DNA from: Sclerurus mexicanus
Taxonomy: Eukaryota; Chordata; Aves; Passeriformes; Furnariidae
DNA length: 64,000 bases
Direction: 5' to 3'
Assembly: GCA_013396755.1 (NCBI GenBank)
Contig: VWZF01006906.1
Location: 315,709 to 379,708 of the forward strand
Part shown: piece after piece, positions 23,553 through 34,897 of the stretch
Position numbering within the stretch: position 1 is the stretch's first letter
Layout of the letters: every line of letters starts with the position of its first letter
Notes under the pieces: model-generated
The model's input: the letters and a program-made list of their open reading frames with translations, nothing else
The model's database searches: none
What the model was told of the DNA's origin: nothing
Made by a program: the position numbers and the translations under genes

Positions 23553-26500
23553 TATGTTAGAAAATGTTTATGGATTTAGAATTGAAAGTAGTTGAAAACC
23601 ATTAATGTGGCATTGTGGAGGAGAAAGAAGTTGAGCAGCTTGGTTACTCAAAAGGTAGATGCTCCATCCCTACAAGCAAAGGTTTAGAGCATTGGCATTT
23701 TATAAGTATCCCAAATTCCTTTCAGGGATGTGTAATGTACAAACACCTCACCTCCTGAAAGCTACTGAAAGCAACTTACACAAGTGAATTAGAGATATGA
23801 GACAGAAAAGCTTAACTTCTCTGAGGACAAAAGTTATTATGAAGAATCCTAAAGCAAAGTGATATTACCTAAACAAGGATTGTCTGGGTTGCCTGCCTGC
23901 TTCCCTGGAAATCCACATCCACAATTTTGGCAGTAACAGCCCAAGCACAATGGAAGGTGAGGAGAGCAGGCTGAGAAAGATCAGTATTTGTTTGTCCACC
24001 TCTGATCAGACAGATCTGAAGAAACAAAACCCAAACTTATCACCAGTTAAGTCACAGATGTGATTTTCAAGAATGTTTATGCCTTGCATCCCTTAAATGG
24101 GTAACTTCTAGAGGAAAGACTTCTAGTACTATTTCCCACACACATGCGTTGCAGTTCATGTGAAATCTTTTAAGATTTTTATCTAATGCATGTATTAAGT
24201 CAAAAAAATGTGCATGATTGGAGTATTTGGTTCTGTTGTTTTATTTCACTTTATGAGAAAAATTTGGGGTGCCTTTTATTTTCATTTGAGTTGGGAAAAG
24301 AGAAAAACGGAATTGTGTCATTTGCTATGAAATGGAAAGCCCAGCTTTTCCTGGCTCTGCTTTTCATTGTCTGCCTGTCTTATGGGTTCCAGGAAGCAGT
24401 CTTTGCATCATGTATCACTGCGGCAAGATAATATGGGTTAGAAATTATTAGTTTAATCAAAGGAGACCAAGCTTTATACTGTACAAGCTACTCTCTGGAC
24501 TTTGATAAAGACAGGAACCAGACTAGTTCCAGGTTTGATCAGAATTCCCCTTCATGACTTAAGGTGGAAACCACCACCAAAACTAATATAATCTCTGGAA
24601 AGGAAAATGAAAAATACATGAGAGATATACGTAAATAGCATTATTACATTATAGAGAATAACAGTTCACCTTTTATAATATAACCAGAGGATGAGAGCAT
24701 CAGCACTAACCAGCTTTGAGATGCACTTCTCTAGGCAACATATAATTGAATGGAGAAAATCAGCACCATGAGATGTTTTGAAGATCAGGATCAAGCATAA
24801 ATTTAATAAGGATGGAATGTGGCTTGGGACAAAGGTTCAGCAAAGGCTGTCCAGCACAGTGATATGAATGCAAGTTCCTGCTCAAAAAGTATTTGATCTG
24901 TTGATGGCTGGACAGGTGTACTGAAGAAAGATACCCTTTTCTCCCATTCTTTCTCAAAACATTGGCTGCTACCAGAGAGAGGGAAACAAGCTGGCTGAAT
25001 CTTTGGGGGTTTCCCCAGTTCAGCTGTTTTAAGTAGTGTGAGCCTGCATAGTCTACAATATGCTAAATAATCCAGGTAACCAGGCTCACAGTACATGTTG
25101 GTGTCAGTGGCCTTTTAGATGCAGAAATGTGCTGAGTTATTTAAAGTGCTAGATGTAAATTATGATGCAGCCTTTCCTTTGAGCCTTTGTATAATATCCA
25201 ATGCTCTCACCCTGCAGCCAGGTGCCTGCACCTTCCCACTGCAGCGCTTGGCTCAAGCTGAAAGGCAGCGTAAGGCAGATGGGAAGGGAAAAGGGAGAGG
25301 GGATGTGAAGTGGTTGGGGTAGAGCTGTGTGAGGTCTTAGGCTTTCAGCTTTCTAGGATAACTACTCTCAAACAAAAGTATCTTTTAGTAGGTTTTCAGA
25401 TTTAAGCGAGAGATAAGAAGGAAGTATTAATTATACCAATTACTCCCTGCATTTTTTTTTCTGTTCTGTGCTTTACAAATGCTAACTGAATCTGTAGGCA
25501 GATGAGACATTGCAGCAGTAGCAGCCCTTCATTTCCAAATTAGAGACTCTGAGATAAACTGAATGGGTTTGAAATATATTTTAAAAAAAAATAAAAAAAG
25601 GGTTGTCTAGCTGTCTTTTCATTCTTGTTTCAGAGTGGAATGAAGGGCTGGTGCATGTGCTACAGTTGTCACTGAAGGAAGTCTTTAGATAGATACTGCT
25701 GAAGGCTGGGTCGCTGTGGTTTTTATTGTACACAGGCATTATCTGGTGCATTTCACAGCCTGATCCAGGCCCTTGCATTCATAGCAGCCACTGGAGAAAC
25801 AGGGAGCAGTTTTGTGGGCTGCTGTGTGCTGTCTGTGCTGTTTTCAAGCAAGTCATAGTGCATTCTTGTTTTGTTGTCTCTGCTCACAAGCTGCCGAAAT
25901 AGATGGCCACTAATAGCCAAAATACCTCATTTTGGCAAAGCCTAGATTAATTCTTGAGGTGGGGGTTTTTTTGCCCCTGCAGAAGGAATAGGGAGGTTCC
26001 TAAGCTATTTCCACAGAACTGCCACTGCTAGTCTTGAAATTGTTATTAGCACTCCAGCCACCATTACTCTTGAGCTTGTAACCAACAACCTAAAGGAGAT
26101 GGGTGCCCACAGGACAGCTTTCACTCCCTTGCTGTGCTGCAGTGTGAGAACCACAGGCTGAAGAAGTCAGTGCTTTGACACTCCGCTACAGCAGCTTGTT
26201 TTCTTGGCCTGAACAATTCTAGCTCTTCTGACTTGTAGCTAAGAAACAGATTTCATTGCGCAGCTGAAACTAACCAACAACTTTTAGACATATTAATCTT
26301 GAAAACAGCCCAAATTATACGTATCTTTAATTTTAAATCCCTAAAATATGCTAAATGGGAAGCATTGAGGAAACTTAATTAGTCTGTCTACCTCTCCCTT
26401 TAGATCCTGATTACTGTGGGAACTTTTCTTGTCCACCAACACCTGCTGGCTAGATTTTAGGGCAGATGTTCATGTGCAGTCGTCATTAAAAGCACATGCA

Positions 26501-26730
26501 TTGGATGCTGTTGAAGCCTCTAAGTGCTCTGCATTTATGGTCTTTTATTTCAGGATGCTTGGGGGAAAGAAGGGATTATCACAGAGGTAAAAATGTCGTT
26601 TGCTTTCTGTCTCTTTTCCGTGCAGCTCTTCTCTTTCTGTCAGACAAATAGCTGCCAGGAAATCTGTTAATGGTAAAATGATTTTGAGACATGGCGCTCT
26701 GTTTTTTTTTTTAACTTGGATTAAAAACTT

Positions 26731-26744
26731 TTAACCCTAACCCT
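26731..26744. repeat. Short telomere-like (CCCTAA) patch
   Basis: The sequence TTAACCCTAACCCT lies next to AT-rich intron sequence, giving about two vertebrate telomere-repeat units. It is too short to be a true interstitial telomere block, but the same motif recurs twice within 3 kb. Confidence 0.7.
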
Positions 26745-29215
26745 CTCTTGGCTTCACCTCCCTGAGCTCTGTGAGCCATGACTTGGTCCCCAGCCCTCAT
26801 TACATATTACCTGTGCAAAAATATCTGCTTCCCCATTTGAGGTGTAGATCAGCAGCAAAAAAACCAAAACAAACAAAAAATCGGGCAGAATTGGATACAT
26901 GTTCCCATCATGGACAGCATTATTCCATGTCCTCTTCTGGTTTTTTTGGATCATTCTCTTTTTCTTTTTGATTTGCAGTGCATTTTAAATTCATTGAGAT
27001 ACGGAAAAGTGTGACTGTTCTTCCGCTATTTCAAAGAGTGAATATTTGGCCACTCCATTTGCTAAAATGAATAGTGGTAAAGGCACTCTGGGTGCCTCAT
27101 CTAATTCCAGGTAAGCCTTTGGCTTTCAATACACAGCACAAGAATCTAATTATTAAAGTAATTATCATTGCCTTCTCCGCTACACCGTATTTTTCAAAAC
27201 CTTTGGAGTCACAGTGGTGGACCCTGCTGGCAGTGGTAGGACGTAATGGCAGTCTGTCAGCCTGGAAATAATTTGACTATACTACCTGGAATGAGTTACG
27301 TATTTAAAATCTCACTTGTCTATTTTTTGACCCTGAAAAGAATATGTGACCAGGGAAATATTCCCTTCTTCACTCAATGCATTCTAATTTCAATGGCTGC
27401 ATTTCTGAAAAGGTGGTGCTTTTTCTTCACCTCTTCTGAAGAATCTGATAATAGCTAAGGCTAAGGCTGGACTACTCAGGACTAATGAGACCTGCCAGTT
27501 TTTCTTCTTTTGTGTCAGTCCTTGTAGGAATGGGAAATGGAAACTATTCAACCAATAATCATGCACAACTATTTTGCAATGATGGACCTTAAAGAGAGAA
27601 AAATCATCCTCTCTTTCTTTTTTGCTATCAGATGCCTGTCACTTTTAAAGTGAGGATGTAAAAGTAAAGTGAGAAAGTACAAGTAAATTGAATATTGGCT
27701 AGAGCATAAAAAATTTTCATTCAGATGTTATTTTTAGTAAGACTTTTAATTCCAGTTTGACTGAGTAGTCATTGCAGTCCTTTGAATTTATAGCATGCTG
27801 TTCTATTTAGCAAGTGTGCATTTGGCTCCCGAATGGTTTTAAATTATGCTTTGGTATATGCTTATATTTATGCTCATGAATCTGCTGTGTTAAAAAATTC
27901 TTCAATTTATGTATTTGAAGGAAACCAATAGTCTAATGGGATTCTGGTTATGAAAACTTGCATTTGGGGAGTATGTCTTTCTCCTGTGAAAGGCAAGCAT
28001 AGCATTGCAGAGATTAAGATTTGGCCTTTTTAAGGAATGTATTCAATTCTAGCTTCTCTCTGTTAAAATAGTTCTCATCATTTGTTAATAATCCTGCTCC
28101 AGGCTGCTAACAATTATCACTGGCTCTTTTCCCCCCTTTGCATTAGTTTATAGATGGTGTTTGAATATAGCACCATAAGCAGCTTTACAAGAGAGTGCTT
28201 TTGCTTGATTTCTTTGTCTAAATCCAAATTGAAATTACTTTAATTTATACAGCTGTAAACATTGGTTAAAGTTTTAGCATGGGCACAATGTATCAGAGTG
28301 ATGGTAGGGAATATTTAAACTAATAGAGGTTTATTTACTTTGTATTATGTATAGTCTGGTCACTGTTATCAAATACCTGTGTTTGTTGCATCATATGTGA
28401 ACCGTTGTGCGTTTTGGAGCTGCTTATGACATTTCTGTAAAAGTATGTAGTTTAAAATGGGGCCTTGCACATTTTTATTCACAAACGGTGAAAAATATAT
28501 ATTGATCCTTGATTTGTGCAAAATTATGATTGTGATGGAGATAATCAGAATTTTCTGGAGGAGAATTTTCAAAGCTACACTCAACAGCCTGGCACTCATG
28601 GCAGCTGGACTCGTTGGTGCCTTGTTCTGTTTCTGTAAAGTTTCACCCAACCAGTCTTTGCTTTCCACATTTTAAACAGGGCCTGCAACCATATAGACTT
28701 AACTTGAAAAAAACCAAAAAAACCCTTCAAACTTATAAGAAAACAGCATAGTCTGTGTGTAGTGAAACAGAATGCAGTAAGCTGTGTTTAGGACAAATGC
28801 TATTCGCACTTACTGGTGGGATGAGAATCTTTCAGTGAAGGAGAACAAGTTAAACTTCAAATTTAATTGTCAGCTTCTCTTAGTGTTCTTTCTAAGCTTC
28901 TATGACTTTTGTTTCGCTCCTGATGTATTTGCATTTTGACAAGTCACACACTGTGTTTGAACTATGGCAAAATACCTATCACAGCAACTCAAATTTACAG
29001 ATTAGAAGAATTATGCTAGTTAGGGACGTCACTTTATTTGCTCTGTCTTCTAGAATTGGTTCTGCTCTGTGGATTGTGTGAGGAATTTCCCTACTTCCCT
29101 CCTTTAATTTCCCCTTTTCCCAATGAAGCCCCAGGTAATTTCATGAAACATTAAAACAGAGAAAGATTCTGAGATTGTGAACAACTGTGTTGCAGCAGGT
29201 GTCTTCACTGTTCGC

Positions 29216-29231
29216 TTATTTATTTATTTAT
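29216..29231. repeat. (TTAT)4 microsatellite
   Basis: Four units of TTAT/TATT followed by TGAAACC in the last CPQ intron. Confidence 0.9.
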
Positions 29232-29364
29232 GAAACCTGTAGTTTCTTTGCAGTTTTGCTGACAAAAATATACAATTTGTTGCTTGAAACATCGAATCGT
29301 TTTCATTCCTGCTACTCTCTGTTCATCACCGATTGGACAACAGGATGTGTAGACTAGAACAGAA

Positions 29365-29558
29365 AGGCTTTGTGGTTCTCCTAACCCTAACCCTACTGGT
29401 GGCTGAGGCTCAGGTGCTCAGCACATGGGTGGCCCAGCTGAGAATGGTGTAGAGGGAGCAAGTGTTGGTGCTGTGCCCCCTTTCACATGCCTTTTGCAGC
29501 CCCAGAAAGTGCCCCTGGAGCTGGAGGCTTTGTGGCTCTCTGAACGCTAACCCTAAAG
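29365..29558. repeat. Direct repeat pair carrying CCCTAA motifs
   Basis: AGGCTTTGTGGTTCTC at 29,365-29,380 and AGGCTTTGTGGCTCTC at 29,525-29,540 are almost identical and lie exactly 160 bp apart. Each is followed at the same offset by a telomere-like run (CTAACCCTAACCCT at 29,381-29,394; GCTAACCCTAAA at 29,546-29,557). The 130 bp between them is clearly richer in G+C than the surrounding intron. This looks like a small inserted or duplicated unit of unknown origin. Confidence 0.75.
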
Positions 29559-31079
29559 ACTGAAAACAACCTCCAACTAATCAGTCCTGAATCTTGCAAT
29601 AAGATCAGCTCTGAGTTTTGTTTCAAGAACCTCTCAGTGTTGCTGTTACTAATGAACTCACTGGTTTGTAGATCAAATGAAAGAGATATTTCATCCAATA
29701 TCTGGAGCATCTAACAGGTTATGAAATAACTTACTGATTTAAAACTCAAGTATGCATTACTCAAAGTAGCCACAGATATTTTGAAGAATATTTTTTTTGT
29801 TGTGGGAATAGTGCATTCTTCCAGGTTTGTCTACTGGTCCTACATCTAAAATTTACCATGAAGTTGAAGAGTTTGATAGTGTCATTAGGATATTAAAGTA
29901 GAGACAGTAAAAACCATTGCTCATCCTGTGCTTGCATAAATGCAGTTTTGGTTTCTGTGATATAAAATATAACAGACTTGTAGTGTGCTTAGGATGTGTT
30001 TTACTTAAATTAGGTGACTGGTTTGCTGGTTTTGGTGGGGGAAGGGGTGGTTGTGGGTTTTTTTCATATCTAGTTAAGCACAAAAATGTTAATTAACTGG
30101 GGTTTTTTACCATCTGGGCAGAAAGGAGCTCTGCCTAGCTGGATTTTATGAATATTGGCATTTTTAAGTAGTCAGCTTCTTGCTGGGAAGGGTCCTACAG
30201 GAACTTTGTGTTTAAACATCCAGCTGTAATCATATTTAGGAGGGAAAGTTAGAGCAAATGGAAATCAGCTGCATGTTTCCTCTCTTATCTCCAGCATCCT
30301 CTGGGAAAGTAGGCCTAAAGGCTTGCTTTAAATTGACTTGTGATTTTGACTATGGGAAATCATTCCATTGATTGTAAAATACAAGGAAGCTTCTTGAATA
30401 GATTGAAAACATAAATGAGTGCAATTACTGCAAACAGAAATACTACTCAAAATCCTGACGTGTGGGTCTTTTTCATGGTTCTCACTCTCTGCATCTGACT
30501 TTCAAACAGTCCAAGGGCTGCAAGTTTCCACCACATTTCTGGGGAGATTTGGAAGTTGTTGAGTACAGAGACATACAGAAATGCCTCTGGTCAGGCAAGG
30601 TGGTTTGCATGGGTCCCAGTGTTCACTTGGCCCTTGTGTGTGACATTTAAAGTTTAATGCCATTAAAATAAATCACATGCTCAATCTTTAACTGCTTTCT
30701 TTACTGAGCTGACACATAAACAAACACATGAAAAGAATTCTAAATTAGAGAAAGTGCTGACTTTGCAAAGACTTTCATCCCACTTACAGTGTTTAAAAGG
30801 GAATGCAAAATGTAATGGATTTACAATACCAACTTTTTAAGTAGTGTCTGCATAACATATGTAGCCAAGTACCAAATTTTAAAGAAAGCACAAATTAAGT
30901 AAACCATAATAAAATATACACAATATATACAAATATAAACAGACATCTAACACAGGTATGTAAGCCTTCTAGATTTATATGCCCTAAGTATGGGCCTAAA
31001 TCAGGACCTGTGTTTCACTTACCCAGGGTGGTCACAGAGCCAAGACAGAAAAAAATGAAAGTAATTTAAGAGTCCATGT

Positions 31080-31190
31080 TGCTTTGCAAGAAAGAAGTCA
31101 TGCCTCACCAATCTAGCAAGGCTTTTTCAGAGGAGTTTGTAACCATTTTTGTAGCTGGATCTGGTCAGTAAAGTGAATGAAGCCATCAAT
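31080..31190 (+). mobile_element. Doubtful LINE scrap (CR1 ORF2-like)
   Basis: One frame near 31,095-31,120 reads KKSCLTNLARLF, recalling the GKSCLTNL block of CR1 reverse transcriptase. The agreement fades within about 20 codons and stops follow, with no CR1 tail nearby. A very old LINE fragment or a chance match. Confidence 0.3.
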
Positions 31191-34100
31191 GGTATGCAGG
31201 TGAATGGAAAAAGGGAGGGTGCTGCTACTACAACTCCTGAAATGAGAACCATAGTGTGCCCTCATGAAATTCTCAGGCACACCGTGTGTTGGCACGGGGA
31301 GCTGTGGGCAGAGGTGTTAAGAGGTTCAAAAATGGGATTAGTGGGCCTGGGAGGGATCTCTCTATTCCAGGTGGTAAGCCCGCAAGTGGATCATGTTTGG
31401 GCAGCACCAGTAGGGTCATTTACCCTTTTCTTATCTCTCTTTTTTTTTTTTTTAAGAAAAACAGCCTTGCTGTTTTAAAACAGAGGTTGGATGAGTGGAA
31501 GAAGAACTTCCAGTGCCTTTTACTGTTGAAACTTTATCTGGTTTTTTTTTTGTTTGGTTGGTTGTTCTTTTCCAGTCAAGGGCTGGTTAGGATGTCATTT
31601 TAGAGTCTGGTCAACCTGTGCTCTGTGGAGTAGAACTGCTTCCTTCCCTGACACCTCATTTCACAGGATTTCATGTTTGTTTAGAACGGCCCCCCAGCTG
31701 CCACTTGTCCTTACCTGCAATAAGTGAAAGGTTAATGTGTTGCAAAAGTAACTCTGAGAATCCTGACTTGTAATTTAGTCTGTTTAGTGTATGCAGAGGA
31801 TACACTGAACAGACTAATTCTAATTCTCAAATGCATAAGCAAAACAAGAAATAATGCACTCTTCATATTGTCTCCCTTACACTGTAGTCTCATTTAATTA
31901 GCTACTGAAACAACCAACTGAAAGCTTTCCCTCTGTCTTGTTGCTTGAATCATGAATTTTAAAGACTTTTGAGAGAGTAACTCAGGGGGTGAAACAGCAG
32001 GGCTTCTGATGTTATTTATAAGCTCTGTACTGGAAACTATTTCAGTGTCTGTAGCCATGAAACTCAAGCAACTTAGCCTGTAATTTCATCATTTGAGACA
32101 AAGTGAGTGGAGAACTAATGCTGTCAGCACCCCACTAAACAGCATTAGCATTCTCCATTGCCTCTGCTTACTTGAAAAATGGATAATGAAATAATTGGCA
32201 TTACAGCCAGCTGCCCGCTACAGGTTATCCCACAAAAGAAGAGGTTAATATGAGCACCAGAATACATGCAATAGATTTCTGCAATAATTGGGTTTTCATT
32301 ACAGTAATAGCTCTGCAGACTGTGGTTAAATGGGGGCAGTTCACAAAACATCTGTGCAAGACCTAGCACAAGCAGCCAAGCACTCCACAGGGCTTGCAGC
32401 AACAGGGATGCTGTGGCACAGACAGAGCCTTCCAGCCAGCCCATCCTAAACACAAATACTATTGCAGCAGATTTACTCCCTGACCACTTGGGATTTGTGA
32501 CTTTGCTGGGTTTTAGAAAGATCCAAAATGAAAATAAAAAATAGAATGAGAGATTGTGTTCCTGATCCTATCATTCATCTGGTTTTCCTTTGGTAAGTCT
32601 TTGACACATATCCTTTCCAGGAAAACTCATGTGTCTTCCCACCTCTGCCTTGAAGTTTTTACCTCTTTCAAAACTGGTCAAAATGTGTGGAGCAGCAGTG
32701 CTCCAGTTATGAGAAGGGAGAGGCCATTGATTCTGTTACTGTATGAACATATTTGTACCCTCATACCCTCATTTCATAGGGTGTGTAGGAACATAAAGCT
32801 GAGTTAGCACTCTGGTGTGAGGAGCAGAATGCTCTTAACTTCAGTATTTATACTTTCCTGATATATAACAGTTTTTAACCACATAGAAGATTGTGATGTG
32901 TCCCTTTTCTTCTTTTTTTTGCTAATTCTAAGTGCCCAATGTAAAGGAAAAGGACATATATATTTCATCGGGTCTTGCTTTGTTTTCAAGGCACTGTAGT
33001 TTTTTAGATTCATTGGCATTAAAAAGGTCTGGGATGGGAACAAACTTGATAATGAAGTAAAAGAGCTTTTCTTGTTTCTTAAAGAAAAAGCAGGAAACAA
33101 AAGCAATCCTTAATAGATAGGGAAAAAAGGAATCTGTTTTTTATAGCCAGAAAAATCACTGCAGAACTAAAATAAGGTTTCAGAACAGGCATTTGTGTTG
33201 ACATCTCACTACAAGCAATGCCTTTGATAGTGTGCAGGTTTGCCTTGTCAGCGAGGTGAAGCTTGACCACGTCCTTGGAAGGTGCAAGAGAGGCACACGT
33301 GTTACCTCGCAACACCTTTCTTTTATATTTGTAAACTTCTGGAAACATTGAGCAAAATATCCCTTGTTAAGGCATTTCCAGCTTTGCTGTTAGGAGGTAG
33401 TACAGCTTGCTCAACAGGGCACTGGCCTCAGCTCAGATGCCTGGCATCTATTCCTTTTTCAGCAGCTGTGAGAAAATGAATGTGTCATTTCATCTCTGCA
33501 TGCCTCTTTCATCCTTCAGCCCCTCTTGACTGTTTAGAGTGTATGTGCTTCTGAGCTGGAGTTGTTTCTATTTGGAGAGGTATACATACTGTGCAAAATA
33601 GTGTCAGGTCCTCTGTAAAATGAAACCTGAAAAAGTTATATGCTTTTTCAGACATCATTAGCATATTAACTTCGCTGTATATGGCAACTTATATGTAGAA
33701 GTCAGTATCCCAAAGATCTAACTATAATATTGAAGACCCAGGACACCCAAGAGAGGTTATATGAACAGTGAGGATTTCCCCATTATATCTGAAAGATTCA
33801 TGGAATAGTTGAGAAGTTTACTTGAAGCAAAGACAACTGGGAAGCTATTGATAGGGTTCTATAGGAAACATCTACTGAATCTACTGACTTCAAGACTCAT
33901 ATTTTGCTTCCTTTGGCAATGAAATGCATTTTGGGATATAAAAAGAAAAGAAAGAAAATGTAGGGAGAAGTGGAATGCAAAATGTTGTAAGCTGAAAAGT
34001 TACTGCAAGCTTTCCCCCTTGAAGATATTTGTGTTTTATGGAAGCTGCCTTTGTAATCATTCTGATAATCAATAACTGTTTTTCCAGTCTTTTTCACAAA

Positions 34101-34474
34101 TTACAATAATTTAAATGCTTAAATATCTGGCAGTAGAGTTCAGTTCTAATGACGACCTATCACAGCAGTGCTTATGAAGGCAGTAGTGCCTGACAGAGAT
34201 TGACAGAAAGCAGTGGTCATCACTGACATGCTCATCATTCATTGTGTGGGTTATTCATCCTTTCACCTCAATAGCTGCATCTCATCTTCGTCAGGTGGCA
34301 AAAAAGAGTTGTGTCAGACAGTTTATTAATGGATGAAGAATTGGTGTTTAATGTGGACACATTGTAAGGCAAGTCAATATCCTTATCATCAGCTAATCAG
34401 CATTCACATTGTACGTTTCATGCTGAGACCAGAAGCTAGAAGGGATGGACTGTTTTTCAGAATTCCTCAATGTG

Positions 34475-34491
34475 TGTATGTGTGTGTATTT
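34475..34491. repeat. Short (TG)n microsatellite
   Basis: TGTGTGTATGTGTGTGT, an interrupted dinucleotide repeat in the last CPQ intron. Confidence 0.85.
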
Positions 34492-34719
34492 TCATCAAGA
34501 TACTCTTACACAGCTGATTACTAAAAATATATTGTCAGTATCCATTACCAAAGCAGCTGCTTTTACCTGCCTTAAGCAGTGCATCAAACCATGTATGAAA
34601 TAGCTGGTTATGCAGGGACTCATGAAATGAGTTCAAGACATGAATGAACTTGAGTTAAAGAATTTATGTTGTGTCAATTCTAAAAGATATCTGAAACAGC
34701 CAAGGAAATGGCACATGGG

Positions 34720-34897
34720 TTAGAATGCCACAAAATGGTTGAGGTTGGCAGGCACCCCTTGAGCTCATCTACTCCAACCCCCCTGCTCAAGCAGGGTCAG
34801 CTGCAGCAGGTTGGTGAGAACCGTGTCCTGTCCGGTTGTGAACATCCAAGGATGGAGACTCTGCAGCCTCTCTGGGCAGCGTGTCCCAGTGTTTGGG
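34720..34897 (-). mobile_element. Antisense CR1 3'-terminal fragment
   Basis: About 180 bp of CR1 3' UTR in antisense orientation: a degraded octamer tail (TAGAATGCCACAAAAT, 34,721-34,736), then GGTTGAGGTTGGCAGGCACC, CATCTACTCCAACCCCCCTG and CAGCCTCTCTGGGCAGCGTG, all standard text of avian CR1 3' ends. The copy stops near 34,897, so it is a very short 5'-truncated insertion. An open frame of 72 codons here is incidental. Confidence 0.93.

Noticed and set aside
29381..29394. True interstitial telomere array
   Set aside because: Only about two repeat units are present; reported instead as a telomere-like motif.
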